Shown here: positions 43,844-51,447 of the stretch, in pieces
Layout: the number at the start of each line of letters is the position of its first letter
Position numbering within the stretch: the stretch's first letter is position 1
DNA from: Flaviflexus salsibiostraticola
Lineage (GTDB): Bacteria; Actinomycetota; Actinomycetes; Actinomycetales; Actinomycetaceae
DNA length: 64,000 nt
NCBI RefSeq assembly: GCF_003952265.1
Contig: NZ_CP034438.1
Span: forward strand, 1,612,001 to 1,676,000
Reading direction: 5' to 3'
Made by a program: the position numbers and the translations under genes
The notes under the pieces: generated by a model
Databases searched by the model: none
Told to the model about the DNA's origin: nothing
The model's input: the letters and a program-made list of their open reading frames with translations, nothing else

Positions 43844-45202
43844 ATGGAATTCGATGTCGCTGTCATTGGCTGGGGGAAGGGCGGCAAGACGATCGCCGGG
43901 GCACTCGCGCGAGCGGGGAAGAGCGTCGCCATGATCGAGCGGTCGACGGACATGTACGGCGGGGCCTGCATCAACGTCGCCTGCATCCCCACCAAGGCTC
44001 TCATCCACTCCGCTGAGATCCGCCCCGAGAAATCGTTCGACCCGGACTACTTCGACCAGTCCGTCGAGCGGCGGGACTCCCTGACGGAGGCAATGAGGGG
44101 CAAGAACTATTCGATGCTGGCGGACCTCGAGACCGTCACCATCATCAACGGCACGGCCCGCTTCACGGGCCCCCACAGCCTCCTCGTCGAGGCGGGCGAT
44201 GAGGCGCTTGAGGTGACGGCTGAGACGATCATCATCGACACGGGGTCGATCCCGCGCCTGCCGGAGGTTGCCGGCGCCGAGCTGGGCGGCCGGTTCCACA
44301 CGTCTGTCACCCTGCAGCATGCTCCTCTGCCCGAGCATCTCATCATCGTCGGCGGCGGCTACATCGGCATCGAGTTCGCGTCGATGTTCGCCCAGTATGG
44401 GTCGGAGGTGACGGTTCTCGACAAGAACCCGCGCCCCCTCCATAGGGAGGACTGGGACGTGGCGGCCGAGGTGTTCGACTCCCTCGCCGATTCTGGCGTT
44501 CGCCTCGTCTCAGGGGCGACGGTGCTGAGGCTCTGCCAGGAGACGGACTGCGCCGCGGTCCAATATCTGTGGAATGACCAGGAGCAGACGGTGCGGGGCG
44601 ATGCTGTCCTCATCGCCCTCGGTCGCAGGCCGAATACGGACGGGTTGGATCTGGCCGCAGCCGGCATCGAAACGACCGAGACCGGCGCCATCAAGGTCGA
44701 TGAGCGGCTCGCGACATCCGTACCGGGCGTCTACGCAGTCGGAGACGTCAACGGCGGGCCCCAGTTCACCTACATCTCCCTCGACGACAGCCGCATCGTC
44801 CTCGACCAGCTGACCGGATCGGGCACGCGCACGACGGCGGACCGTGTCGCCGTGCCCTCAACGATCTTTACAACACCGCCGTTCTCGAAGGTCGGTATGA
44901 CGGTCGAGGAGGCCCGAGCCGCGGGCCACACGGTCAAGATCGCAGTCAAGAAGGTCTCCGACATCGCCGCCATGCCACGGCCGAAGATCGTCGGCGACCC
45001 CCGCGGGATCATCAAGATCGTCGTCGATGAGGCCACCGACCTCATCCTCGGCGCCGCCCTCGTCCACGTCGATTCCCAGGAGGTCATCAACCTCGTGGCG
45101 CTGGCGATGCGGCACGGGGTCACGGCCTCCGAGCTGAGGGACACGATCTACATCCACCCCTCCTCCACGGAGGCTCTCAACGAGGTGCTCGCGTCGATCT
45201 GA
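43844..45202 (+). CDS. RclA-like flavoprotein disulfide reductase
   Basis: Class I pyridine nucleotide-disulfide oxidoreductase of 452 residues, FAD-dependent. The FAD site is AVIGWGKGGKT, and redox cysteines are Cys42 and Cys47 in ACINVACIPTKAL. The NAD(P)H site is IVGGGYIGIEFASMF, then VYAVGDVNGGPQFTYISLDD, and the C-terminal IHPSSTEALNEV supplies the partner His. From memory it follows E. coli RclA (YkgC) closely, including MYGGxCIN and the ITPP-type TIFTTPPFSKVGMT stretch. RclA protects against hypochlorous acid and copper. Dihydrolipoamide or mycothione reductase is less likely. No rclB, rclC or regulator neighbour is present. Confidence 0.85.
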   Translation: MEFDVAVIGWGKGGKTIAGALARAGKSVAMIERSTDMYGGACINVACIPTKALIHSAEIRPEKSFDPDYFDQSVERRDSLTEAMRGKNYSMLADLETVTIINGTARFTGPHSLLVEAGDEALEVTAETIIIDTGSIPRLPEVAGAELGGRFHTSVTLQHAPLPEHLIIVGGGYIGIEFASMFAQYGSEVTVLDKNPRPLHREDWDVAAEVFDSLADSGVRLVSGATVLRLCQETDCAAVQYLWNDQEQTVRGDAVLIALGRRPNTDGLDLAAAGIETTETGAIKVDERLATSVPGVYAVGDVNGGPQFTYISLDDSRIVLDQLTGSGTRTTADRVAVPSTIFTTPPFSKVGMTVEEARAAGHTVKIAVKKVSDIAAMPRPKIVGDPRGIIKIVVDEATDLILGAALVHVDSQEVINLVALAMRHGVTASELRDTIYIHPSSTEALNEVLASI

Positions 45203-45235
45203 GCCCGGGCGAACCACGGACGTGCGGTCAGCGCA

Positions 45236-45292
45236 GCGGTTGGGGATGACCGACGACTTGGCGGTCCCAGCTGGGCGGTCACGACCAACCGC
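45236..45292. other. long imperfect hairpin between the RclA-like gene and glucokinase
   Basis: GCGGTTGG (45236-45243) pairs with CCAACCGC (45285-45292). Inside a 3-by-3 internal loop, TGACCG (45247-45252) pairs with CGGTCA (45276-45281). The apical part holds the palindrome CCCAGCTGGG (45266-45275). It may be a terminator of the flavoprotein gene or a structured RNA. No U-tract follows. The rest of the 230-base gap has a second small hairpin, GGACAG-GTG-CTGTCC at 45350-45364. Confidence 0.45.
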
Positions 45293-45424
45293 CGCCAGCC
45301 GGCTCGACGGTCTGATCAACCGCTGGCCCATCACACGCCGAGGACCGACGGACAGGTGCTGTCCCCGACGACTCCTGTGCGGATATCAGGTACTTTGACC
45401 ATCCACAATGCCATTCGATCGTGC

Positions 45425-45430
45425 CATGAT
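45425..45430 (+). promoter_or_regulatory. leaderless -10 element (CATGAT) of glucokinase
   Basis: CATGAT lies six bases before the ATG at 45437. TTGACC lies at 45395-45400, too far upstream (24 bases) to be a standard -35 partner. Confidence 0.35.
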
Positions 45431-45436
45431 GGCGAT

Positions 45437-46396
45437 ATGGGACTTTCGATCGGCATCGATGTTGGCGGAACGAAGATCGCGGGAGGAGTGGTTGACAGCA
45501 GCGGGAGAATCATTGCTCGTGTCCGACGGCCATCACCCGCGGACGACGCCGAGGCGATCGTGGACGAGATTGTTGGCATCGCCAAAGATCTCGCGAGCAG
45601 CCACGAGGTCCACTCGATCGGGATCGGCGCCGCAGGCTTCGTCGGCAAGGACCGCCGCACGGTCCTCTTCGCCCCGAACATCGCGTGGCGCGATGAGCCG
45701 CTCGCGGACCGGGTGGAATCGGCGCTCAACCTGCCCACCATCATCGAGAACGATGCGAATGCGGCCGCGTGGGGCGAATATTCGCACGGGGTGGCGACGA
45801 ACGCCGAGTCCATCGTCTTCGTCACCCTCGGTACGGGTGTCGGCGGAGGCATTATCATCGACGGCCAGCTGCTGCGAGGCAGCAACGGTTTCGCGGGCGA
45901 GATCGGGCACATGAACCTCATCCCCGACGGCGTCAAGTGCGGCTGCGGGTCGCGGGGCTGCTGGGAGCAGTACAGCTCCGGCACAGCGCTGGTTCGCATG
46001 GCGCGAGAGGCAGCCATGGAGGCCCCGGATCGCGCTCAGACACTCCTCAGCCTCGCCGGCGGCAATCCGGCGAAGATCACCGGGCGGTTCGTCACCCAAG
46101 CGGCACGGATGGGGTGCCGGGTGGCGCGGAAGGCCTTCGATCAGGCGGGCCGCTACGTCGGCATCGCCCTCGCCGACCTCGTCTCCATTCTCGATCCCGA
46201 CATGTTCGTCCTCGCCGGCGGCCTCTCCGAGGCCGGCTCCCTCATCCGCAATCCTGCCGAAGAGGCCTTCATGGATCAGCAGGTCGGCGGGGACTACCGC
46301 CCCGCCATTCCCATCGTCACCGCCAAGCTCGGCAATAATGCAGGCATGATCGGCGCGGCCGATCTCGCCCGCCGCGCCTTCGACGGAATCCGCTGA
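45437..46396 (+). CDS. ROK-family glucokinase
   Basis: Glucokinase of 319 residues, phosphorylating glucose at C6 with ATP or polyphosphate. The phosphate loop is GIDVGGTKIAGG, the catalytic Asp is in ENDANAAAWGE, and the ROK signature with zinc ligands is GEIGHMNLIPDGVKCGCGSRGCWEQY. No N-terminal DNA-binding domain is present, so it is a kinase and not a ROK repressor. ATG at 45437 is chosen over a longer frame from 45356 because the fold begins at MGLSIGID. The length matches Streptomyces GlkA. Other hexose or N-acetylmannosamine substrates cannot be excluded. Confidence 0.9.
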   Translation: MGLSIGIDVGGTKIAGGVVDSSGRIIARVRRPSPADDAEAIVDEIVGIAKDLASSHEVHSIGIGAAGFVGKDRRTVLFAPNIAWRDEPLADRVESALNLPTIIENDANAAAWGEYSHGVATNAESIVFVTLGTGVGGGIIIDGQLLRGSNGFAGEIGHMNLIPDGVKCGCGSRGCWEQYSSGTALVRMAREAAMEAPDRAQTLLSLAGGNPAKITGRFVTQAARMGCRVARKAFDQAGRYVGIALADLVSILDPDMFVLAGGLSEAGSLIRNPAEEAFMDQQVGGDYRPAIPIVTAKLGNNAGMIGAADLARRAFDGIR

Positions 46397-46403
46397 CCCC
46401 GGC

Positions 46404-46462
46404 GTCGGACAGTCCCGGCCGGTGCTGTCCGACCGGGACTGCGGCCGGGAGTGACCGGCCGC
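46404..46462. terminator. complex hairpin region between convergent genes
   Basis: GTCGGACAG (46404-46412) pairs with 46425-46433, and AGTCCCGG (46411-46418) pairs with 46433-46440; these stems interleave and share bases at their edges. A third stem follows, GCGGCCGG (46441-46448) with 46455-46462. The region lies between the stops of glucokinase and the symporter and probably ends both transcripts. Confidence 0.5.
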
Positions 46463-46469
46463 GATCGAA

Positions 46470-47939
46470 TCAGCGCCCGGTCAGCTCGTAGGTGTCGATC
46501 CCGCCATCGCGGTCCTTCATAAACATCGCGACCTGCGCCTTCGACGCCCGCAGGTCGGGGTCGTTCTGGAGGTAGTGGCGGGTTTCGCGGGCGATGAGGC
46601 CCGACATGACGAGAAGTCCGATGAGGTTCGGCAGTGCCATGAGTCCGTTCATGACATCCGCGAATCCCCACACGAGGGAGAGGGAGGTCGTGGCGCCGAT
46701 GTAGACGACGATGCAGAAGATGACGCGGTAGGGCATGACACCCCCGCGGCCGACGAGGCGCTCGACGCACCGCTCGCCGTAGTAGCACCAGCCGAGGATC
46801 GTCGAGAACGCGAACAGCGCAAGCGAGATCGTCACAACCCAATGGCCCCACTGGCCCGGCAGGCCCGACGAGAACGCCTCGCCGGTGGCGAAGGCCGCGT
46901 TGTCCTCCGACGTCGCCCAGGCACCGGTGGTGATGAGGACGAGGGCTGTGCAGGTGACGACGATGATGGTGTCGATGAAGGTCTGCGTCATCGACACGAG
47001 CCCCTGGCGGACCGGGTGGGTCGTCTTTGCGGCTGCCGCCGCGATCGCGGCGGATCCCATGCCGGATTCGTTGGAGAAGATGCCGCGCGCCATGCCGAAC
47101 CTCATCGCCTGTGCGATCGTCGCGCCGATGAAGCCGCCGGTGGCCGCGGTGCCCGTGAAGGCGTCTGTGAAGATGAGGCCAAAGGCTGCGGGCACGGCGC
47201 TCACATTGACGAGGAGGATCCAGATCGAGGCCACGACGTAGAGCAGGATCATGAGCGGCACGAGGGCGGAGGTGACGCGGCCGATGGACTTGATGCCGCC
47301 GATGAGAACGGCGAACGCAGCGATCATGAGGACGATGCCGACCACCCACGTCTCGAGCCCCCAGGAGGAGCCGACGTTGCGGGCGATGGCGTTGGCCTGG
47401 GTCATGTTGCCGATGCCGAAGGAGGCGATGACGGCGAAGACCGCGAAGGAGATCGCGAGGACCTTGCCGATGGAGACGCCGCCGACCTTCTTCGTGATGC
47501 CGCGCTCAAGATAGTACTGGGGACCACCGGAGACCTCCCCCGCATCATCCTTCGTCCGATAGCGGACGGCCAGGAATGCTTCGGAGTACTTCGATGCCAT
47601 GCCGAGGATGCCGGTCACCCACATCCAGAACACCGCGCCCGGACCGCCGAGGGCGATGGCCGTGGCGACGCCGACGATGTTACCCGTACCGACGGTTGCC
47701 GCGAGCGCGGTGGTCAGGGCCTGGAATTGGGAGACATCTCCGTCATCCGCACCCTCGTCGCGCCTGTCCTTGAGGCCCAGACGAAGCGCCGGTCCAAGCT
47801 TCGTGAATTGGATGCCGCGCAGTCTGACCGTGAGGACGAATCCGGTGATGGCGAGCAGGGGTATGAGGACAAAGGGTCCCCAGATGATGCCGCCCAGGGT
47901 GTCGAGTACCAATGAGATCGACTCTTCCAATTGTTCCAC
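46470..47939 (-). CDS. alanine:cation symporter (AGCS family)
   Basis: Sodium (or proton) coupled importer of alanine or glycine, 489 residues, with about ten or eleven membrane helices. Family stretches include TTALAATVGTGNIVGVATAI and GGPGAVFWMWVTGILGMASK, then SGGPQYYLERGI and the GxFSNESGMGSAAIAAAA segment typical of AGCS. GTG start at 47939 with AAGGAG eight bases ahead. The leader before it contains two mutually exclusive hairpins. It is convergent with glucokinase. Confidence 0.93.
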   Translation of the reverse strand: MEQLEESISLVLDTLGGIIWGPFVLIPLLAITGFVLTVRLRGIQFTKLGPALRLGLKDRRDEGADDGDVSQFQALTTALAATVGTGNIVGVATAIALGGPGAVFWMWVTGILGMASKYSEAFLAVRYRTKDDAGEVSGGPQYYLERGITKKVGGVSIGKVLAISFAVFAVIASFGIGNMTQANAIARNVGSSWGLETWVVGIVLMIAAFAVLIGGIKSIGRVTSALVPLMILLYVVASIWILLVNVSAVPAAFGLIFTDAFTGTAATGGFIGATIAQAMRFGMARGIFSNESGMGSAAIAAAAAKTTHPVRQGLVSMTQTFIDTIIVVTCTALVLITTGAWATSEDNAAFATGEAFSSGLPGQWGHWVVTISLALFAFSTILGWCYYGERCVERLVGRGGVMPYRVIFCIVVYIGATTSLSLVWGFADVMNGLMALPNLIGLLVMSGLIARETRHYLQNDPDLRASKAQVAMFMKDRDGGIDTYELTGR

Positions 47940-47968
47940 TGCTCACTCCTTCAGTGCCAGATAACCGC

Positions 47969-47997
47969 GCGGATCCGGCGTTTCCAGGATCCGCCGG
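47969..47997 (-). promoter_or_regulatory. alternative hairpins in the symporter leader
   Basis: GCGGATCC (47969-47976) can pair with 47987-47994, or CCGGCG (47975-47980) can pair with CGCCGG (47992-47997). The two stems cannot form together. They lie about 30 bases before the GTG start. This might be a switch, or simply a stable leader; no glycine-riboswitch core is recognisable. Confidence 0.3.
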
Positions 47998-48150
47998 GTT
48001 CTATAAGGTGACACGGTACAGGAGGGGGAGCGGTTTCGAGTCTCATTTCACCCCAAAGCACCCTTGTGTCCGGATACTGGTCGCCGATCTCACGGCACGT
48101 CCAACCCGGGATCTCACACCCGAACTCACCCGCGCTCGTGTTTCCCACCG

Positions 48151-49034
48151 TCAGCCGTACACCGTTTCGAGGTATCCGTAGCCCTCCAAGACCGCCTCGA
48201 GGATCTCGGGCGCGTACTCGCTGTGCACCCCGAAGCGAGGGGCGATGTCGAGGACGACGGGCTCTCCCTCCGCCCCCGCCGGATGGTGATCTCCGCGGGA
48301 CCGGTCAGCCCGAGTGCCGCGGCGGCGTCGAGGGCCAACTGCGCCACCCTCCCGTCGTCCGAGTACTCAACGCGCGGAGCACCCGTCGACCACGTGTGCG
48401 TCCTATCTCGCCGTTCGACGACGACAACGAGCGGGAAATCATCGGAGGCGTGGGAGCGATAGACCATCGGGCGGTACTCTGCGCCGGGGATGAACTCCTG
48501 GCCCACCCAGGAGTCGTCGAGCCGCAGCCAATCGACGTCGGACTCGCGCTCGATGTGCTCGACGGTGGTGCCGCGGCGGGGGATCCGTGGCTTGAGGATG
48601 ATCGGTCCTCTCATGTACTTGAGGACCTGCTGCGTGGACGCGAAACCGCTCGGCAGACAGAACCGGGGAACGGGCACTCCGGCTCCCTGCAGCACCGCCA
48701 TCGTCAGGTACCGGTCGTGGGCGATGCAGACGGCCCCAGCCTCACCGATGACAGTGGGGGCGGGAAGCCGCCCGGCTGACGCCGCCATGGCCAGCTGCGG
48801 CAGCTCCGCTCGGGCTGTGGGGATGACGAGGTTGATGGCGTGGTCGGTGAGGAACCGGCTGAGGACGGTGAGCAGGGCGTGGTCCGACGCGGGCGGTACA
48901 GCACCGACCTCGACGAAGCTCGAATCGGGGCGCGGCTCCATGTCCACGCCGTAGACCTCGTGGCGTGTTCCGTCGAGTTGTGCGGCCACGGCGCGGCCGG
49001 CCGGGCCGGCGCAGCCTGTGATGAGGATTCTCAT
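48151..49034 (-). pseudogene. ATP-grasp family protein, frameshifted near the C-terminus
   Basis: The frame from ATG 49034 has a Rossmann-like start (MRILITGCAGPAGRAVAAQL) and then an ATP-grasp body (VLKYMRGPIILKPRIPRRG, SWVGQEFIPGAEYRPMVY). At about 48273-48277 a run of five C (G on the coding strand) breaks it: the uninterrupted frame goes on as ESPSSSTSPLASG to 48126, which is not protein-like. One extra G restores EGEPVVLDIAPRFGVHSEYA and a stop at 48151, the expected Mg-binding end of ATP-grasp enzymes. Intact length would be 294 residues. It is either a real mutation, a sequencing error or phase variation. Carbamoyl-phosphate-synthase-like ligases are relatives; the substrate is unknown. 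Confidence 0.75.
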
Positions 49035-49447
49035 GGCAGCACACCCCCGGGTCGCGGGCGCACCCTGTCCGTACGACCCTCCAACGCGCTCGGGGGCCGG
49101 GCGGAAACGGGCGGCTGACGCCGCGAGGACCCTCGCCCGCCGCGCGAGTGCACGGGAGGGGTCAGAGCGCCGCCTGGGGCGGCGATGGGCGGGATCATGG
49201 TGACAACCTGGTGCAGGACAACGTCGAGCCGCATAATCAGCGGCGGCTTTCGCGCCGGCGCAGTTATGCGGAGGTGACAGCTCGCTGACTGGCCGTTGTC
49301 GATCAGTGGCCGTATGGATCCCACGGATCCTTCGAAACGCGACCGCCGACAGGCGCTCGCCGATCACGAGGCACCGTGGCGAATCTCCAGGCTAGACCCG
49401 CGCGAAAGTGCAGGTCAATGGGCCTGCCGATGTTGACGGCCGTCCTC
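49035..49447. other. long intergenic region with an inverted repeat
   Basis: About 410 bases with no gene I can support. CCGCATAA (49229-49236) and TTATGCGG (49264-49271) are perfect reverse complements, and inside them CGGCG (49241-49245) pairs with CGCCG (49253-49257), giving a two-part hairpin. The remainder is GC-rich and without clear promoter or terminator. Confidence 0.5.
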
Positions 49448-50632
49448 TCAGCCGTCCTCACCGCGGGTGTAGCCGCGGTAGCTGTCCCCACGGGCCGGCA
49501 GCCAGGCGACGATCGCAATGATGAGGATCGCGCCGGAGATCATGAAGGCATAGGAGTAGCCGAAGTGGTCGGCGATGAGACCCGCGAGGAGCGGGCCGAT
49601 GATCTGGCCGAGATCCCCCGCCATCTGGAACGTCGAGACAACCTTGCCGCCCGGGCGGCCATCGAGGACATCCGCGACCGCACCCTGCTGGCCGGGTTGG
49701 ATGAGACCGGCGCCGAGTCCGGTGATGAGGGCGACGGCGACGAGGAGGATCGGGCTGTCGAGCGCTCCGAAGACGATGGTCATGATGCCGGCGATGACGA
49801 GGCCGGGGACGATGACGGTGATGCGGCCGTAGCGGTCCGACCAGCTGCCCGCGACGACGAGGGAGATCGCTGTGCCGATGGCGCCGGCCGTGAGGGCGGC
49901 GCCGGACACCCATTCCCCGTAGCCCATGGCAACGCCGGTGGCGAGGGGGATCATGGTGAGCCGCACACCCATGTTCGTCCACGCGTGCGAGAAGCTCGTG
50001 ACGAGGACGGCACGGTACGTGGGCGAGGAGATCGCCTCACGCACTGTCATCGGCCTGATCTCGATGCCCTCCTTCGATACCTCCTGGCGGTGCGGCTCGG
50101 GCAGCGCGACGAGGATGACGAAGAACGAGACCATGAGGGTGCCCGCATAGATGAAGAACGGCAACCGCAGGCCCCACACCGCGAGGAGTGACCCGAGCGA
50201 CGGGCCGAGGATGTTGCCGAGCAGGAAGGCCGACCCATAGAGGGACGAGGCCCGCCCGCGCTGCCCCGGAGGGGAGAGCTTGATGATGAGGGACATGGCG
50301 GAGACGGAGAAGAAGATTGAGCCGATGCCGCCGACGCCGCGGAGGATGAGGAGCTGGGTGTAGTTCTGGGCGAGGCCGCTGGCGGCTGAGGAGATGGCGA
50401 CGATGAGGATCCCCGCCATGTACATCTTCCGCTCCCCGAACATGTCGATGAGCTTCCCGCCCGGGGTGGAGAAGGCGATCCGCATGGCGGCGAAGACTGA
50501 GGTGAGTGCGCCTGCCGCCGTGACCGAGACGTCGAAGGAGCGGGCGAACTGAGGGATGATCGGGGCGACGATTCCGTAGCCGAGGGCCACCGCGAGCGCG
50601 GCCGCAACCAGCACCCAGATCTCCCTCGGCAT
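49448..50632 (-). CDS. major facilitator superfamily exporter (DHA1-like)
   Basis: Twelve-helix drug/proton antiporter-type transporter, 394 residues from the ATG at 50632. Family stretches are GYGIVAPIIPQFARSF in helix 1, STPGGKLIDMFGERKMYMAG between helices 2 and 3, and SLYGSAFLLGNILGPSLGS in helix 5 (motif C-like). GGAGAAGG lies ahead of this ATG; GTG at 50671 would add 13 residues. Substrate unknown. It is divergent from the YflT-like gene across about 210 bases. Confidence 0.9.
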   Translation of the reverse strand: MPREIWVLVAAALAVALGYGIVAPIIPQFARSFDVSVTAAGALTSVFAAMRIAFSTPGGKLIDMFGERKMYMAGILIVAISSAASGLAQNYTQLLILRGVGGIGSIFFSVSAMSLIIKLSPPGQRGRASSLYGSAFLLGNILGPSLGSLLAVWGLRLPFFIYAGTLMVSFFVILVALPEPHRQEVSKEGIEIRPMTVREAISSPTYRAVLVTSFSHAWTNMGVRLTMIPLATGVAMGYGEWVSGAALTAGAIGTAISLVVAGSWSDRYGRITVIVPGLVIAGIMTIVFGALDSPILLVAVALITGLGAGLIQPGQQGAVADVLDGRPGGKVVSTFQMAGDLGQIIGPLLAGLIADHFGYSYAFMISGAILIIAIVAWLPARGDSYRGYTRGEDG

Positions 50633-50831
50633 CTTCGCCTTCTCCAACCAGCACCCCTCTCTCGTCCGCACTCTGCGGACAATTCTCTCACCACTGTCTC
50701 ATGTGCGCGGGCAATCGCCCGCGTCCCGGCGTTCGCTTTCGAGCGATCCTCATGGTCCGATTTCGACCACTCTCTCCGGCCATTCCAGCCATCTCCCAGC
50801 CGTGGGCGATCAGGTATTCAGACACCGCTCC

Positions 50832-50837
50832 TAGTCT
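50832..50837 (+). promoter_or_regulatory. leaderless -10 element (TAGTCT) of the YflT-like gene
   Basis: TAGTCT lies exactly six bases before the ATG at 50844, with no Shine-Dalgarno. Confidence 0.55.
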
Positions 50838-50843
50838 GACCCT

Positions 50844-51350
50844 ATGGAAAGCAACGAGCATCTCGACCGATACTCCTCCGGCGTTGATGAGGGCGATCGC
50901 TCCCCGCACCACGCCTCGACGATCAACTACCGGGTGTTGACGACGGTGCGCTCATACTCGGAGGCTCAGCACATCGTCGACACACTGTCCGATGCGGACT
51001 TCCCGGTCGAGAATGTTCGCATCGTCGGCCTTGGGCTCGAGTCCGTCGAACAGATCACGGGCAGGAGGACAACGTGGACGGCGGCGTGGCAGGGCGCGCT
51101 CTACGGTGCGTGGATGGGCGTGTTCTTCGGCCTGCTCTTCCTCTTCTTCGCCCCCGTCGTCGCGTGGCGCGTGCTGCTGACCGCCGTCGCACTCGGCCTG
51201 CTCTTCGGCGGCATCGCCGGCGCCTTCGAGCACGGCATTCAGCGCGGCAGGCGTGACTTCTCCTCGGTCGCGACCACTCGCGCCTCCCGGTACGAGATCC
51301 ACATCGTCGCCGGGCTCGTCGATGACGCGAGCCGCATCCTCAACACCTGA
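50844..51350 (+). CDS. general stress protein, YflT-like
   Basis: Protein of 168 residues. Residues about 28-75 fit the heat-induced stress protein YflT domain (YRVLTTVRSYSEAQHIVDTL and NVRIVGLGLESVEQI). Two adjacent membrane helices follow, the first GVFFGLLFLFFAPVVAW and the second GLLFGGIAGAFEHG with glycine-zipper spacing, then a short cytosolic end (SRYEIHIVAG). This layout is common in actinobacterial stress proteins; the biochemical role is unknown. Leaderless start. Confidence 0.85.
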   Translation: MESNEHLDRYSSGVDEGDRSPHHASTINYRVLTTVRSYSEAQHIVDTLSDADFPVENVRIVGLGLESVEQITGRRTTWTAAWQGALYGAWMGVFFGLLFLFFAPVVAWRVLLTAVALGLLFGGIAGAFEHGIQRGRRDFSSVATTRASRYEIHIVAGLVDDASRILNT

Positions 51351-51435
51351 GTCCGCTCACCGCAACCGCAGCCACTGCCCGTATTCTGCGCCTCATGCCA
51401 GCCGAGATTCGCCCGGGACCGGTGCGTCGACCGTA

Positions 51436-51441
51436 TAGGCT
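51436..51441 (+). promoter_or_regulatory. leaderless -10 element (TAGGCT) of the DUF4921 gene
   Basis: TAGGCT, then AGCGGC, then ATG at 51448: the exact six-base spacing and no Shine-Dalgarno. Confidence 0.55.
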
Positions 51442-51447
51442 AGCGGC

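Noticed and set aside
46575..47915. A 446-codon plus-strand frame opposite the alanine symporter
   Set aside because: It is extremely rich in Asp, Glu, Arg and Gly with no fold; it mirrors the membrane helices of the true gene.
47940..48150. A glycine riboswitch ahead of the amino acid symporter
   Set aside because: The conserved glycine aptamer core is not present; only generic hairpins are seen.
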